Below, one piece after another: positions 1 to 5,342 of a DNA stretch of 5,462 nt. Numbering within the stretch: position 1 is the stretch's first letter; every line of letters starts with the position of its first letter. A program made the position numbers and the translations under genes. This DNA is from an uncultured Brevinema sp. (GTDB taxonomy: Bacteria; Spirochaetota; Brevinematia; Brevinematales; Brevinemataceae), in contig CAMQSH010000133.1 of NCBI GenBank assembly GCA_947036575.1, positions 1 to 5,462 on the forward strand. The letters are read 5' to 3'. Under the pieces are notes generated by a model. The model made no database searches. It saw nothing but the letters and a program-made list of their open reading frames with translations, and had not been told where the DNA came from.

Positions 1-2
1 CT

Positions 3-59
3 ATTATCTATTCTCTCTATGGTATGGATAAAGATGATATTAGTGTGATTGAGGGGTAA
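3..59 (+). CDS. C-terminal tail of an N6-adenine DNA methylase / type IIG restriction-modification enzyme (partial)
   Basis: Only the last 18 codons of a gene entering from the left are present. They read IIYSLYGMDKDDISVIEG followed by TAA. This closely resembles the conserved ending of Eco57I/TaqI-like methylases and type IIG restriction-modification proteins, which typically finish with a pattern such as (I/V)-Y-x-L-Y-G-(L/M)-(T/D)-x-(E/D)-(E/D)-I-x-(I/V)-(I/V)-E. In those enzymes this helix closes the target-recognition region. The stop codon lies four bases before the ATG of the SIR2 gene, so the two are almost certainly co-transcribed. Seen: the peptide, the stop and the spacing. Known: the tail pattern of the family. 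Inferred: the identity of the whole protein, which lies outside the window. Some other methylase-containing defence proteins could end in a similar way, so the subtype is open. Confidence 0.6.
   Translation: MIYSLYGMDKDDISVIEG
51..56 (+). promoter_or_regulatory. Ribosome-binding site deciding the SIR2 start
   Basis: GAGGGG lies inside the last codons of the upstream gene, seven bases before the ATG at 64. This supports ATG 64 as the start. The in-frame TTG at 49 has no such site and would overlap the upstream coding sequence. Confidence 0.7.
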
Positions 60-63
60 GGTA

Positions 64-1608
64 ATGCATTTAAAAGAATTTGTTTCAAATTATCAAACAT
101 ATCCAGTATTATTTATAGGCTCTGGAATTAGTTTAAGATATTTAAAAGAATCGTTCACGTGGGAAAATTTACTTAAACATATTTGTTTTGAGATAACAGA
201 AAATAACGAATATTTTTTAGATTTAAAATCACAGTATCAAAATGAAAATCAAACATATAGCTATGATAAAATAGCTAGTGAATTAGAGATTAAATTTACT
301 GAATTTTGTAGTAAAAATAGAGATGGTAAATTTAAAGAAATTAATGATATGTTTTATAAGAATTTAGAAAATAATATTAATGTAAGCCGACTCAAAATAT
401 ATATTTCAAAATTATTTGCTGATTTAGAGATAAAAGATGAACTTCAAGAAGAAATCAATGGTCTTAAAAATTTAAAGAAAAATATTAGTTCTATTATTAC
501 CACAAATTATGATACATTAATTGAAAACATATTTGATTTTTATCCCTTAATAGGAAATGATATCTTAATGAGTAATCCATATGGTACTGTATATAAAATA
601 CATGGATGTGTTAAACAACCTCAAGATATTATAGTTACAGAAAAAGACTATGAAAAATTCAATAAAAAATATGAATTAATACAAGCTCAATTACTATCTT
701 TATTTATTCATAATCCTATTATTTTTATTGGCTATAGTATTAGTGACGAAAACATTAAGAAACTACTACGAATTATTTTTGACTATGTTACTCCTAATAG
801 TGAAATAGCAGAAAAAATAAAATCAAACTTTTTAATTGTAGAATATGAGAAAGATAATACAAATTTAAATATTAGTGATTATGATATAGTACTAGAAAAC
901 AATACTACTGTTCGAGTCAATAAATTAAAAACAGATAATTTCAAAGGTTTATATACAGAACTAGCAAATTTTCAACCTCATGTTTCTGTAATGGATATTC
1001 GTAAAGTATATTCTATTATAAGAGAGATTGAAATAGTAGGTAGTGGTATTAAAGTTGAAATCGCTCAAGATATTGATAATCTAGGTAATCATGAAAAAAT
1101 ACTAGTTATTGGTAGTGATAAACAAATTCAAATACAATATGAAAATATTACAGGAAAAAAAATATTGAGAGATTATTTTAATATTATAGAAAATAAGATA
1201 GTAGAAAAGATAAATAAAATTGATGAGTGTCGTATTCAAAAAGATCAGTATTTTCCCATATATGGGTTTTCAAGTTTTAAAAATACTGTTATAGATAAAG
1301 TAGATATACTTAAACAACAACAAAAAGAAAAATTACAACATATTTTAATAGAAAAAAAAATTAATAAAAGAAAAGGGTTTACAAATATACAAGATATTAT
1401 AGATGATGACAGTATTCCTAAAACATACAAAAAACATTATATATTATATTATTTACTTAAATCTAAAATAGCTATAGATAGTGTAGAAAAATACTTAAAG
1501 CAAGAAATAAATAAAGATACAGAATATCGTACTATTTTATGTGGTTACGATCTTGTAAAATATGGTACTAAAGAAGATATCCAAGAAATATTAAAGGGTA
1601 TAAAATGA
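64..1608 (+). CDS. SIR2-family (SIR2_2-like) protein, probable anti-phage NAD-consuming effector
   Basis: This 514-residue protein has an N-terminal SIR2 domain of about 270 residues. Visible motifs are FIGSGIS (17-23), the glycine-rich NAD-binding loop; ITTNYD (145-150), with the Asn and Asp typical of the sirtuin NAD pocket; KIHG (178-181), containing the expected catalytic His180; and FIGYSISDENI (221-231), the second Rossmann signature of this family. No zinc-binding cysteine cluster is apparent, as expected for bacterial defence SIR2 proteins, many of which hydrolyse NAD+ after sensing infection rather than deacetylate proteins. Residues from about 300 to 514 are lysine-rich and match no domain I recognise; this part may sense phage or bind the partner. 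No signal peptide or membrane segment is visible, so the protein is likely cytoplasmic. It sits between a methylase-type gene (4-bp gap) and a DUF3800 gene (4-bp overlap). NADase activity is inferred from the intact motifs and context. Confidence 0.88.
   Translation: MHLKEFVSNYQTYPVLFIGSGISLRYLKESFTWENLLKHICFEITENNEYFLDLKSQYQNENQTYSYDKIASELEIKFTEFCSKNRDGKFKEINDMFYKNLENNINVSRLKIYISKLFADLEIKDELQEEINGLKNLKKNISSIITTNYDTLIENIFDFYPLIGNDILMSNPYGTVYKIHGCVKQPQDIIVTEKDYEKFNKKYELIQAQLLSLFIHNPIIFIGYSISDENIKKLLRIIFDYVTPNSEIAEKIKSNFLIVEYEKDNTNLNISDYDIVLENNTTVRVNKLKTDNFKGLYTELANFQPHVSVMDIRKVYSIIREIEIVGSGIKVEIAQDIDNLGNHEKILVIGSDKQIQIQYENITGKKILRDYFNIIENKIVEKINKIDECRIQKDQYFPIYGFSSFKNTVIDKVDILKQQQKEKLQHILIEKKINKRKGFTNIQDIIDDDSIPKTYKKHYILYYLLKSKIAIDSVEKYLKQEINKDTEYRTILCGYDLVKYGTKEDIQEILKGIK
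1593..1598 (+). promoter_or_regulatory. Ribosome-binding site for the DUF3800 gene at an ATGA overlap
   Basis: AAAGGG lies within the last codons of the SIR2 gene, six bases before the ATG at 1605. The sequence ATGA is both start of the second gene and stop of the first, the usual sign of translational coupling and matched protein supply. Confidence 0.75.
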
Positions 1609-2669
1609 TAAAAATATATTGCGATGAATCAGGTTTCACAGGATCTAAATTACTAGATTTAGATCAACCATATTTTATCTATGGTGCTATTGAATTAGAC
1701 GACAATGAAGCTATTTCTATTGTAGATAATATAAAGAAATCTAGTAACATTCCCAATACAACAGAATTAAAGTATAAAACTCTTGGTAAAAATAAACAAA
1801 AAATAGTACAAGACCTTATAAATCAATATAAGAGTAAAATATTTTTAGATGTGTCTTATAAACCTTACACTCTATCTTCATGGTTTAGTTTCTATATTAC
1901 AACTATGTTTGCTGATATATATATGCCTTTTCCTATGTTATTTTCTAACTATATATATGAGAATCATTTTAAACTAGTTGAAAATTTTTATGAATATTTT
2001 TTACAAGAAAAAACAGAATCTCAAATGGATAAAAAAAAACATAAAGACTTTTTACTCCAATGTATTGAAATACTTAGTATAAACATACCAAATATTAACA
2101 ATTTAATTAAATATATTTCTACAGATGAAATGGATTGGTTAAAAAGTAATAATAATTTGTTTGATTTATCTGTATCTAGTGTTAATACTTTAACAAAAAG
2201 CTTTTCTACAAATAATCCACATCCGTTATTCTATTGTGATAATTCTAAACCTATTTCAAAATTTGTTAATAAAGAGATTTTAGGGAATGATAAATATGCT
2301 GTGGAATATAGAACTCTGCAAAATAAAATATGTTTAGACGATTCAAAAACAGTGGAAGGATTACAAGTCATTGATCTTATTGTTTCTCATATTTATACTG
2401 AATTAAAAACTAAAGACCTTATAACATGGACAGAAATATCAAAATATCTACTAAGAATAGAAATTCAATGGCATCTACATACAAAAACTACTTTATTAGA
2501 TAATAAAGATATAATAATAGATAATATTTTTAATAGTTTTATTTTACATTCTCAAATTGATATAAACACAGAAAATACTATAGGAAATAGAATTGTTGAT
2601 AAATTAGCATTAATAGAAAATGATGATGAAGCTTTTAATATAATGAATGAGTATTTTAGTACAATATAG
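1605..2669 (+). CDS. DUF3800-family protein, putative RNase H-like partner of the SIR2 protein
   Basis: This 354-residue protein begins with the DUF3800 hallmark YCDESG (Asp7, Glu8). It then shows the other motifs expected of the family in order: ELKY (Glu54), a hydrophobic strand ending in CDNSK (Asp212), and GLQVIDLIVSHIY (Asp257), which corresponds to the usual LQ-x-x-D-hydrophobic helix. The four acidic positions resemble the metal-binding set of an RNase H-like fold, to which DUF3800 has been related, so a nuclease role is plausible but not shown. It has no signal peptide or membrane helix. Its length is in the upper range of what I expect for the family; residues from about 85 to 205 look like a helical insertion and the last 80 residues are unassigned. 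DUF3800 proteins often occur in defence and mobile regions. Translational coupling to the SIR2 gene suggests one complex or one toxin-control unit. No terminator directly follows; the first strong one is at 2895. Confidence 0.85.
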   Translation: MIKIYCDESGFTGSKLLDLDQPYFIYGAIELDDNEAISIVDNIKKSSNIPNTTELKYKTLGKNKQKIVQDLINQYKSKIFLDVSYKPYTLSSWFSFYITTMFADIYMPFPMLFSNYIYENHFKLVENFYEYFLQEKTESQMDKKKHKDFLLQCIEILSINIPNINNLIKYISTDEMDWLKSNNNLFDLSVSSVNTLTKSFSTNNPHPLFYCDNSKPISKFVNKEILGNDKYAVEYRTLQNKICLDDSKTVEGLQVIDLIVSHIYTELKTKDLITWTEISKYLLRIEIQWHLHTKTTLLDNKDIIIDNIFNSFILHSQIDINTENTIGNRIVDKLALIENDDEAFNIMNEYFSTI

Positions 2670-2700
2670 AATGGCTATATAAATGTTTCTTATAAAACAC

Positions 2701-2729
2701 TTTACAAATTCCTCAAAACGATATATAAT
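2701..2729 (+). promoter_or_regulatory. Near-consensus sigma-70 promoter
   Basis: TTTACA (2701-2706) is separated by exactly 17 bases from a perfect TATAAT (2724-2729). Transcription is predicted to begin near 2736, a few bases before the first AGTGTAC repeat. No open reading frame follows before the terminator at 2895-2931, so the promoter probably drives a small RNA, unless read-through reaches the integrase remnant. Confidence 0.6.
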
Positions 2730-2740
2730 AAGATAAAGTT

Positions 2741-2760
2741 ATAGTGTACAAACAGTGTAC
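2741..2760 (+). repeat. Direct repeat copy 1, tandem AGTGTAC pair (possible integrase arm site or operator)
   Basis: AGTGTAC occurs at 2743-2749 and again at 2754-2760, an 11-bp period that puts both on the same helix face. The whole 20-bp unit recurs at 2951-2970 with one mismatch (C in place of T at its thirteenth base). It lies just downstream of the predicted transcription start of the candidate RNA, where a bound protein could block initiation. Confidence 0.7.
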
Positions 2761-2894
2761 AAAAAGAGACCACTTATATAGTAAAAGTGGGACTTGATAA
2801 TCTTTGTAAGTGTATATAAAGAAATGAAATAAATAATAAAAATTGTTTCAGAACTCGTTTTGTTCTGAGCAATGACCTTAGGGTCTAAATATTT

Positions 2895-2931
2895 GGACAA
2901 ATCTTTATAATACAAAGGTTTGTCCTTTTTT
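2895..2931 (+). terminator. Strong rho-independent terminator
   Basis: A 12-bp stem pairs 2895-2906 (GGACAAATCTTT) with 2914-2925 (AAAGGTTTGTCC). It has one T-G wobble and a 7-base loop, and six T residues follow at 2926-2931. It ends the candidate small RNA and is also the first terminator after the SIR2-DUF3800 operon, 226 bases past the DUF3800 stop. The T tract is on the + strand only. Confidence 0.88.
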
Positions 2932-2950
2932 GATTTTAAACAAAATATCT

Positions 2951-2970
2951 ATAGTGTACAAATAGTGTAC
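2951..2970 (+). repeat. Direct repeat copy 2, tandem AGTGTAC pair
   Basis: This matches copy 1 at 19 of 20 bases, exactly 210 bp further on. It again holds AGTGTAC twice with an 11-bp period (2953-2959 and 2964-2970). It lies after the terminator and 75 bases before the start of the integrase remnant. That is a usual location for arm-type sites of a tyrosine recombinase, or for an operator controlling it. Confidence 0.7.
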
Positions 2971-3045
2971 GCTTTTTTAATCAAAAATATCTCTTTAGTA
3001 TTTATTAAGTAGCTATGATTTTAATCTAAAATAAGGATTATAACT

Positions 3046-3292
3046 ATGGGAATCTATCAAAGAAAAGAAAAGTTATAGACGTTTGTCTTTAGGAACTAAA
3101 AATTATGCTTTAGTTCAAAATATGTATGATAGTTATTTATTATCTCAAATTAAAGATAAATTTTCATCTCAAAAAATATCTCAAGAAATTATATCTAACA
3201 AAGCTCATCAAAAAACTAACTTAGATACAAATAAAAGACATAATATAATGAATATATTATCAAATATTAGGATATATAAATGTTTAAAATAA
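3046..3292 (+). pseudogene. Tyrosine recombinase (integrase) N-terminal remnant
   Basis: An ATG at 3046 with a good ribosome-binding site (AAGGA, 3033-3037, 8-base spacing) starts MGIYQRKEKL and then hits TAG at 3076. In another frame, from about 3071, the sequence continues as SYRRLSLGTKNYALVQNMYD. These two pieces look like the beginning and the next segment of the N-terminal domain of phage or island integrases, which often read M-x-x-Y-x-R, then roughly fifteen residues with W-Y-x-x-F, then R-S-L-G-T-K-(D/N)-x-x-x-A-x-x-(M/I/K). The intervening strand is missing and the frame is shifted, so a small internal deletion is likely. The remainder to the stop at 3290 is lysine- and asparagine-rich; the whole catalytic domain (R-H-R-Y residues) is absent. 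The relic marks the former recombinase end of a mobile element. A separate 69-residue protein starting at TTG 3083 is formally possible, but no ribosome-binding site supports it. Confidence 0.6.
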
Positions 3293-3319
3293 TCCCCCAT
3301 TAGGAAACTAATGGGGGAT
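3292..3319 (-). terminator. Intrinsic terminator of the lipoprotein gene
   Basis: A perfect 12-bp stem (ATCCCCCATTAG, 3292-3303, with its complement at 3308-3319) encloses a 4-base loop. Read on the minus strand it lies 15 bases after the lipoprotein stop and is followed by TATTTTAAA, so it best serves that gene. On the + strand no T tract follows. It touches the stop codon of the integrase remnant and may also stop convergent transcription in part. Confidence 0.75.
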
Positions 3320-3334
3320 AAGTTCTATTACTTA

Positions 3335-4372
3335 CTATAAGTGTCTATTATATATTCCGAAATCACTCTTACGATACATAGTAGAATTATCTATAGAACC
3401 TCTAGTACCTTTTGTACGTTTTACAAAAAGATTTAAATATTTTTGATCTGGATAAGCTCCCTCAAATATAGTTTTACCACTATAGGCATCTTGTAGATAT
3501 AATGATCCTTCACTTTTTATTCTATCCAGTGTTACCATTAATTTAGCTGTACCTTGAGAAGCTATAATTACACGTTGTTTATCATCACTATATATTTGAT
3601 AGGTAAAAGAGAGGACTGTTCCATTTCCAAGTCCAAATGCTCCAATTCTCTCAGGTAAAATTTCCATCCAATAGTATTTTTTACTTTGTTCTCCATAATA
3701 TCTAAATTCAGATAAAGAACCAAAATTTATCATTGTTCTAAAAAGGGAGGTTATATTTGTACTTGCAGGTACTACGTCTATATTGCAATTATAAGCACGG
3801 GATTCAACTACTTTGTGGTAGTCTATCCCTTTTCTAATCTCTGAATTATAAACTCTTTTATCCAATCTATCAGTAGTCCCAGCACGTCCTTGTCCATTTA
3901 AGATAATAGCATATCCGATTCCTCCTGGAAATTCAGTTACACGATTACCATCCAATAATACTAGAGCAAATTCTCCAGTTTTTTTATTTCTCATTGCAGT
4001 TATCTGTAGTTCACCTTGAAAAGTCACCTCACTCACACTATCTGAAACTACAACTACTGCCTTATTTTTGTACCCACCGGTGCTACCAAGGAAAGAAGCT
4101 GTATATCTTTTTTTAGTATCTTTATGAAAAAAAGCAAAGTGATTATATCTTTTTTCAGGGATTAGTGAGCTTGGTACTCTACTATCAGTAAATCTTTCGC
4201 TTTTATACTCATTATGAGGATCTAATTCTGAAAGAAGAATAACTGAACTTTGTCTACTCATTTTGGATATCCCTTGCATTTGTTGTTCAGATGCTTCTTG
4301 TGTAGATTCTACAGTACTACAACCTGTGAATAATATACTTACGATTAGTATATTTGATATGAAATTTTTCAT
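3335..4372 (-). CDS. Predicted lipoprotein of unknown function
   Basis: This 345-residue protein starts with a short lipoprotein signal peptide: Lys2, a hydrophobic core (I5-F15) and a lipobox LFTGC with lipidated Cys18. Phe at -3 is less common but tolerated. A polar Ser/Glu/Gln-rich linker (about 19-43) follows. The rest looks like a soluble, beta-rich envelope domain with alternating hydrophobic strands (for example KAVVVVSDSVSEVTFQGEL and FALVLLDGNRVTEF) and many Tyr, Gly and Arg residues; no enzyme motif is visible. I do not recognise the family. The start ATG at 4372 is supported by AAAGGAGTT ten bases upstream. The gene is monocistronic, with its own terminator at 3292-3319. It points towards the defence operon, separated from it by the integrase relic, and is probably a chromosomal gene outside the mobile region. 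The lipoprotein assignment is firm; the function is unknown. Confidence 0.85.
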   Translation of the reverse strand: MKNFISNILIVSILFTGCSTVESTQEASEQQMQGISKMSRQSSVILLSELDPHNEYKSERFTDSRVPSSLIPEKRYNHFAFFHKDTKKRYTASFLGSTGGYKNKAVVVVSDSVSEVTFQGELQITAMRNKKTGEFALVLLDGNRVTEFPGGIGYAIILNGQGRAGTTDRLDKRVYNSEIRKGIDYHKVVESRAYNCNIDVVPASTNITSLFRTMINFGSLSEFRYYGEQSKKYYWMEILPERIGAFGLGNGTVLSFTYQIYSDDKQRVIIASQGTAKLMVTLDRIKSEGSLYLQDAYSGKTIFEGAYPDQKYLNLFVKRTKGTRGSIDNSTMYRKSDFGIYNRHL

Positions 4373-4380
4373 GTTTTAAT

Positions 4381-4389
4381 AACTCCTTT
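4381..4389 (-). promoter_or_regulatory. Ribosome-binding site of the lipoprotein gene
   Basis: Read on the minus strand, AAAGGAGTT is an almost full Shine-Dalgarno sequence eight bases before the ATG at 4372, and it fixes that start. Confidence 0.8.
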
Positions 4390-4428
4390 ATAAGATATTT
4401 ATTATTTTTATAAGATATTTATTATTTT
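4389..4428 (-). repeat. Tandem duplication of a 20-bp unit in the lipoprotein leader
   Basis: Two identical head-to-tail copies of TATAAGATATTTATTATTTT (as read on the + strand) occupy 4389-4408 and 4409-4428; a related ATTTATTATT follows. The first copy touches the ribosome-binding site, so the repeat forms the untranslated leader of the lipoprotein mRNA. Copy number could change by slippage and alter leader length or promoter spacing. No clear promoter can be assigned because the whole stretch is A+T. Confidence 0.75.
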
Positions 4429-4456
4429 ATTTATTATTCTAATATTACTAATAACT

Positions 4457-4476
4457 CTATCTAATAAGCTAGATAG
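4457..4476. repeat. Inverted repeat upstream of the lipoprotein gene
   Basis: CTATCTA (4457-4463) and TAGATAG (4470-4476) form perfect 7-base arms around a 6-base spacer, about 85 bases upstream of the lipoprotein start. No T tract follows, so it is unlikely to be a terminator. An operator for the divergent intergenic region is possible but unproven. Confidence 0.4.
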
Positions 4477-4825
4477 GTTAAGTAATTTCTTATATATTTT
4501 TTATAAATGTATTCTTTTTTTGTTGTTCCTAGTTTTAAATTAACAATAACAGAATGTTCTGAAAACTCTATAAATCTCGTAAGATTGTTTCTAATTTGTT
4601 ATATGTACTAATTATAAGGACTTTTACAATCTCTGAAATTAGTATAACAGGTATAAAAATTATTGTCAAAATATGTATTAATATGTTTGTAAAATCTAAT
4701 AAAGTTGGTTTAGAAATACAACAGGAACGCTTGTACTTAAGTAATTCTAAAACATTTATCTCACACAAGAATTTCTCAGATACGAAGATATAAAAACAAT
4801 ATCAAAGTATTATTACACGATGAGC

Positions 4826-4858
4826 TTACAAAATAATACTCAGGTAGTAGTTTTGTAA
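4826..4858. repeat. Bipartite inverted repeat
   Basis: TTACAAAA (4826-4833) pairs perfectly with TTTTGTAA (4851-4858). Inside, TACT (4837-4840) pairs with AGTA (4846-4849) around the loop CAGGT, leaving a small internal loop. No T-run follows on either strand, so a terminator role is not supported. It lies 28 bases before the promoter at 4886 and could be an operator or a relic of an RNA structure. Confidence 0.45.
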
Positions 4859-4885
4859 TTAAGGTAGGGTCTATTGATTCTTGTA

Positions 4886-4914
4886 TTGCGTTTATATACA
4901 AATAATAGTATAAT
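4886..4914 (+). promoter_or_regulatory. Putative sigma-70 promoter for the rightward genes
   Basis: TTGCGT (4886-4891) stands 17 bases before a perfect TATAAT (4909-4914). Transcription would start near 4921, only about seven bases before the ATG at 4928, giving an almost leaderless mRNA. It would serve the small frame at 4928-5288 and perhaps the hydrolase gene after it. Confidence 0.5.
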
Positions 4915-4927
4915 AAAAGATAAGTAG

Positions 4928-5288
4928 ATGAAAGTTAGAGCAAATTAAAAGTCAACTAAAAAAAGCAATAGTTTTATTAATTAATGAAGGGACTATTAAA
5001 AAACATGAAGATATTTCTAGCAAGGAATTTAGAAACCAATTAACTGAAAAATGGTGTGATTTATTAACAGACTATAGAGAAGAAATTACTCAATTAGAAA
5101 ATGATTTTGCAATAGATAGAATAGGGTTTATTGGTGTTCTGTTAGAAAAGATAGATTTACAAAAATGCTATGCTTGGCATGATAAAACTCAAAAAAAAGC
5201 TTTACAACAGCTATCTGATGAAATTAATAATGGTATACATGATACTGAAATCAAACAACAAATGTCAGAGCAAGATGCTGAAGAGTAG
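4928..5288 (+). pseudogene. Small hypothetical protein gene with an out-of-frame start
   Basis: A 118-codon frame (4932-5285, stop TAG 5286) has clearly protein-like content: KLEQIKSQLK near the start, TEKWCDLLTDYREEITQLE in the middle, IDRIGFIGVLLEKIDL, and an acidic end MSEQDAEE. It looks mostly helical, amphipathic and soluble, with no signal peptide. It has no ATG, GTG or TTG near its beginning and is preceded by an in-frame TGA at 4929. An ATG at 4928 lies one base out of frame; removing one A from the following AAA would give M-K-L-E-Q and a 119-residue protein. As written, that ATG yields only six codons before TAA. So this is a one-base frameshift in the gene, a sequencing error, or a fragment of a longer gene that lost its N-terminus. 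I do not recognise the family. It is preceded by a promoter and followed after 54 bases by the hydrolase gene in the same direction. Confidence 0.55.
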
Positions 5289-5332
5289 ATTTTGAGCAGA
5301 ACGCTGTGGAAATGATTAGTAATAATAATATT

Positions 5333-5336
5333 GGAG
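5333..5336 (+). promoter_or_regulatory. Ribosome-binding site of the isochorismatase-like gene
   Basis: GGAG lies six bases before the ATG at 5343 and supports that start. Confidence 0.65.
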
Positions 5337-5342
5337 AATTCT

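Larger units (their letters stand above)
2736..2931 (+). ncRNA. Candidate structured small RNA of about 195 nt
   Basis: The interval is bounded by a good promoter upstream and an intrinsic terminator at its end. Three hairpins can be drawn before the terminator: CCACTT/AAGTGG (2770-2775 with 2785-2790), TCAGAAC/GTTCTGA (2848-2854 with 2862-2868, seven perfect pairs and a 7-base loop) and GACC/GGTC (2874-2877 with 2882-2885, loop TTAG). The stretch between about 2800 and 2847 is A-rich and looks unpaired. It contains no credible gene; the only small frame is a 12-codon one from ATG 2872 whose stop falls in the terminator loop. It resembles no RNA family I recognise: it is not a tRNA, tmRNA, 6S or SRP RNA. 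It lies between the SIR2-DUF3800 operon and an integrase remnant, so it could belong to the defence system, to the mobile element or to the att region. The RNA itself is an inference from the signals. Confidence 0.42.
4429..4904. other. Gene-poor intergenic region
   Basis: This stretch separates the minus-strand lipoprotein from the rightward genes and should contain the promoter of the former. I see no convincing gene. Two short overlapping frames (4596-4793 on +, 4568-4768 on -) start only at TTG, lack ribosome-binding sites and resemble nothing known, although the minus frame encodes a hydrophobic stretch. A short palindrome CAGAA-TG-TTCTG lies at 4550-4561. The two longer inverted repeats are listed separately. 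The region may be decayed coding DNA. Confidence 0.5.

Noticed and set aside
49..63. TTG at 49 as the start of the SIR2 protein
   Set aside because: It would overlap the upstream stop region and has no ribosome-binding site; ATG 64 has GAGGGG at the right distance.
1245..1430. Minus-strand 61-residue frame inside the SIR2 gene
   Set aside because: It is antisense to the conserved SIR2 frame, its Phe/Ile-rich content is the mirror of Lys/Asn codons, and no ribosome-binding site is seen.
2848..2925. tRNA or tmRNA gene in the hairpin series
   Set aside because: No T-loop GGTTCRA-type sequence, no acceptor stem closing and no CCA context are visible; the last hairpin is a typical terminator.
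2736..2931. Retron msr-msd RNA
   Set aside because: No reverse transcriptase gene lies in the window and no long inverted repeat of the kind that joins msr and msd is visible.
2741..2970. CRISPR array from the two 20-bp repeats
   Set aside because: There are only two copies, the 190-bp gap is far too long for a spacer, and no cas gene is present; the internal 11-bp periodicity points to a protein-binding site.
4568..4768. Minus-strand 66-residue hydrophobic frame
   Set aside because: It starts only at TTG without a Shine-Dalgarno site and resembles nothing known; the hydrophobic stretch is expected by chance in AT-rich DNA. A tiny membrane peptide cannot be fully excluded.
4596..4793. Plus-strand 65-residue frame
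   Set aside because: It starts at TTG with no ribosome-binding site, overlaps the minus frame and has no recognisable motif.
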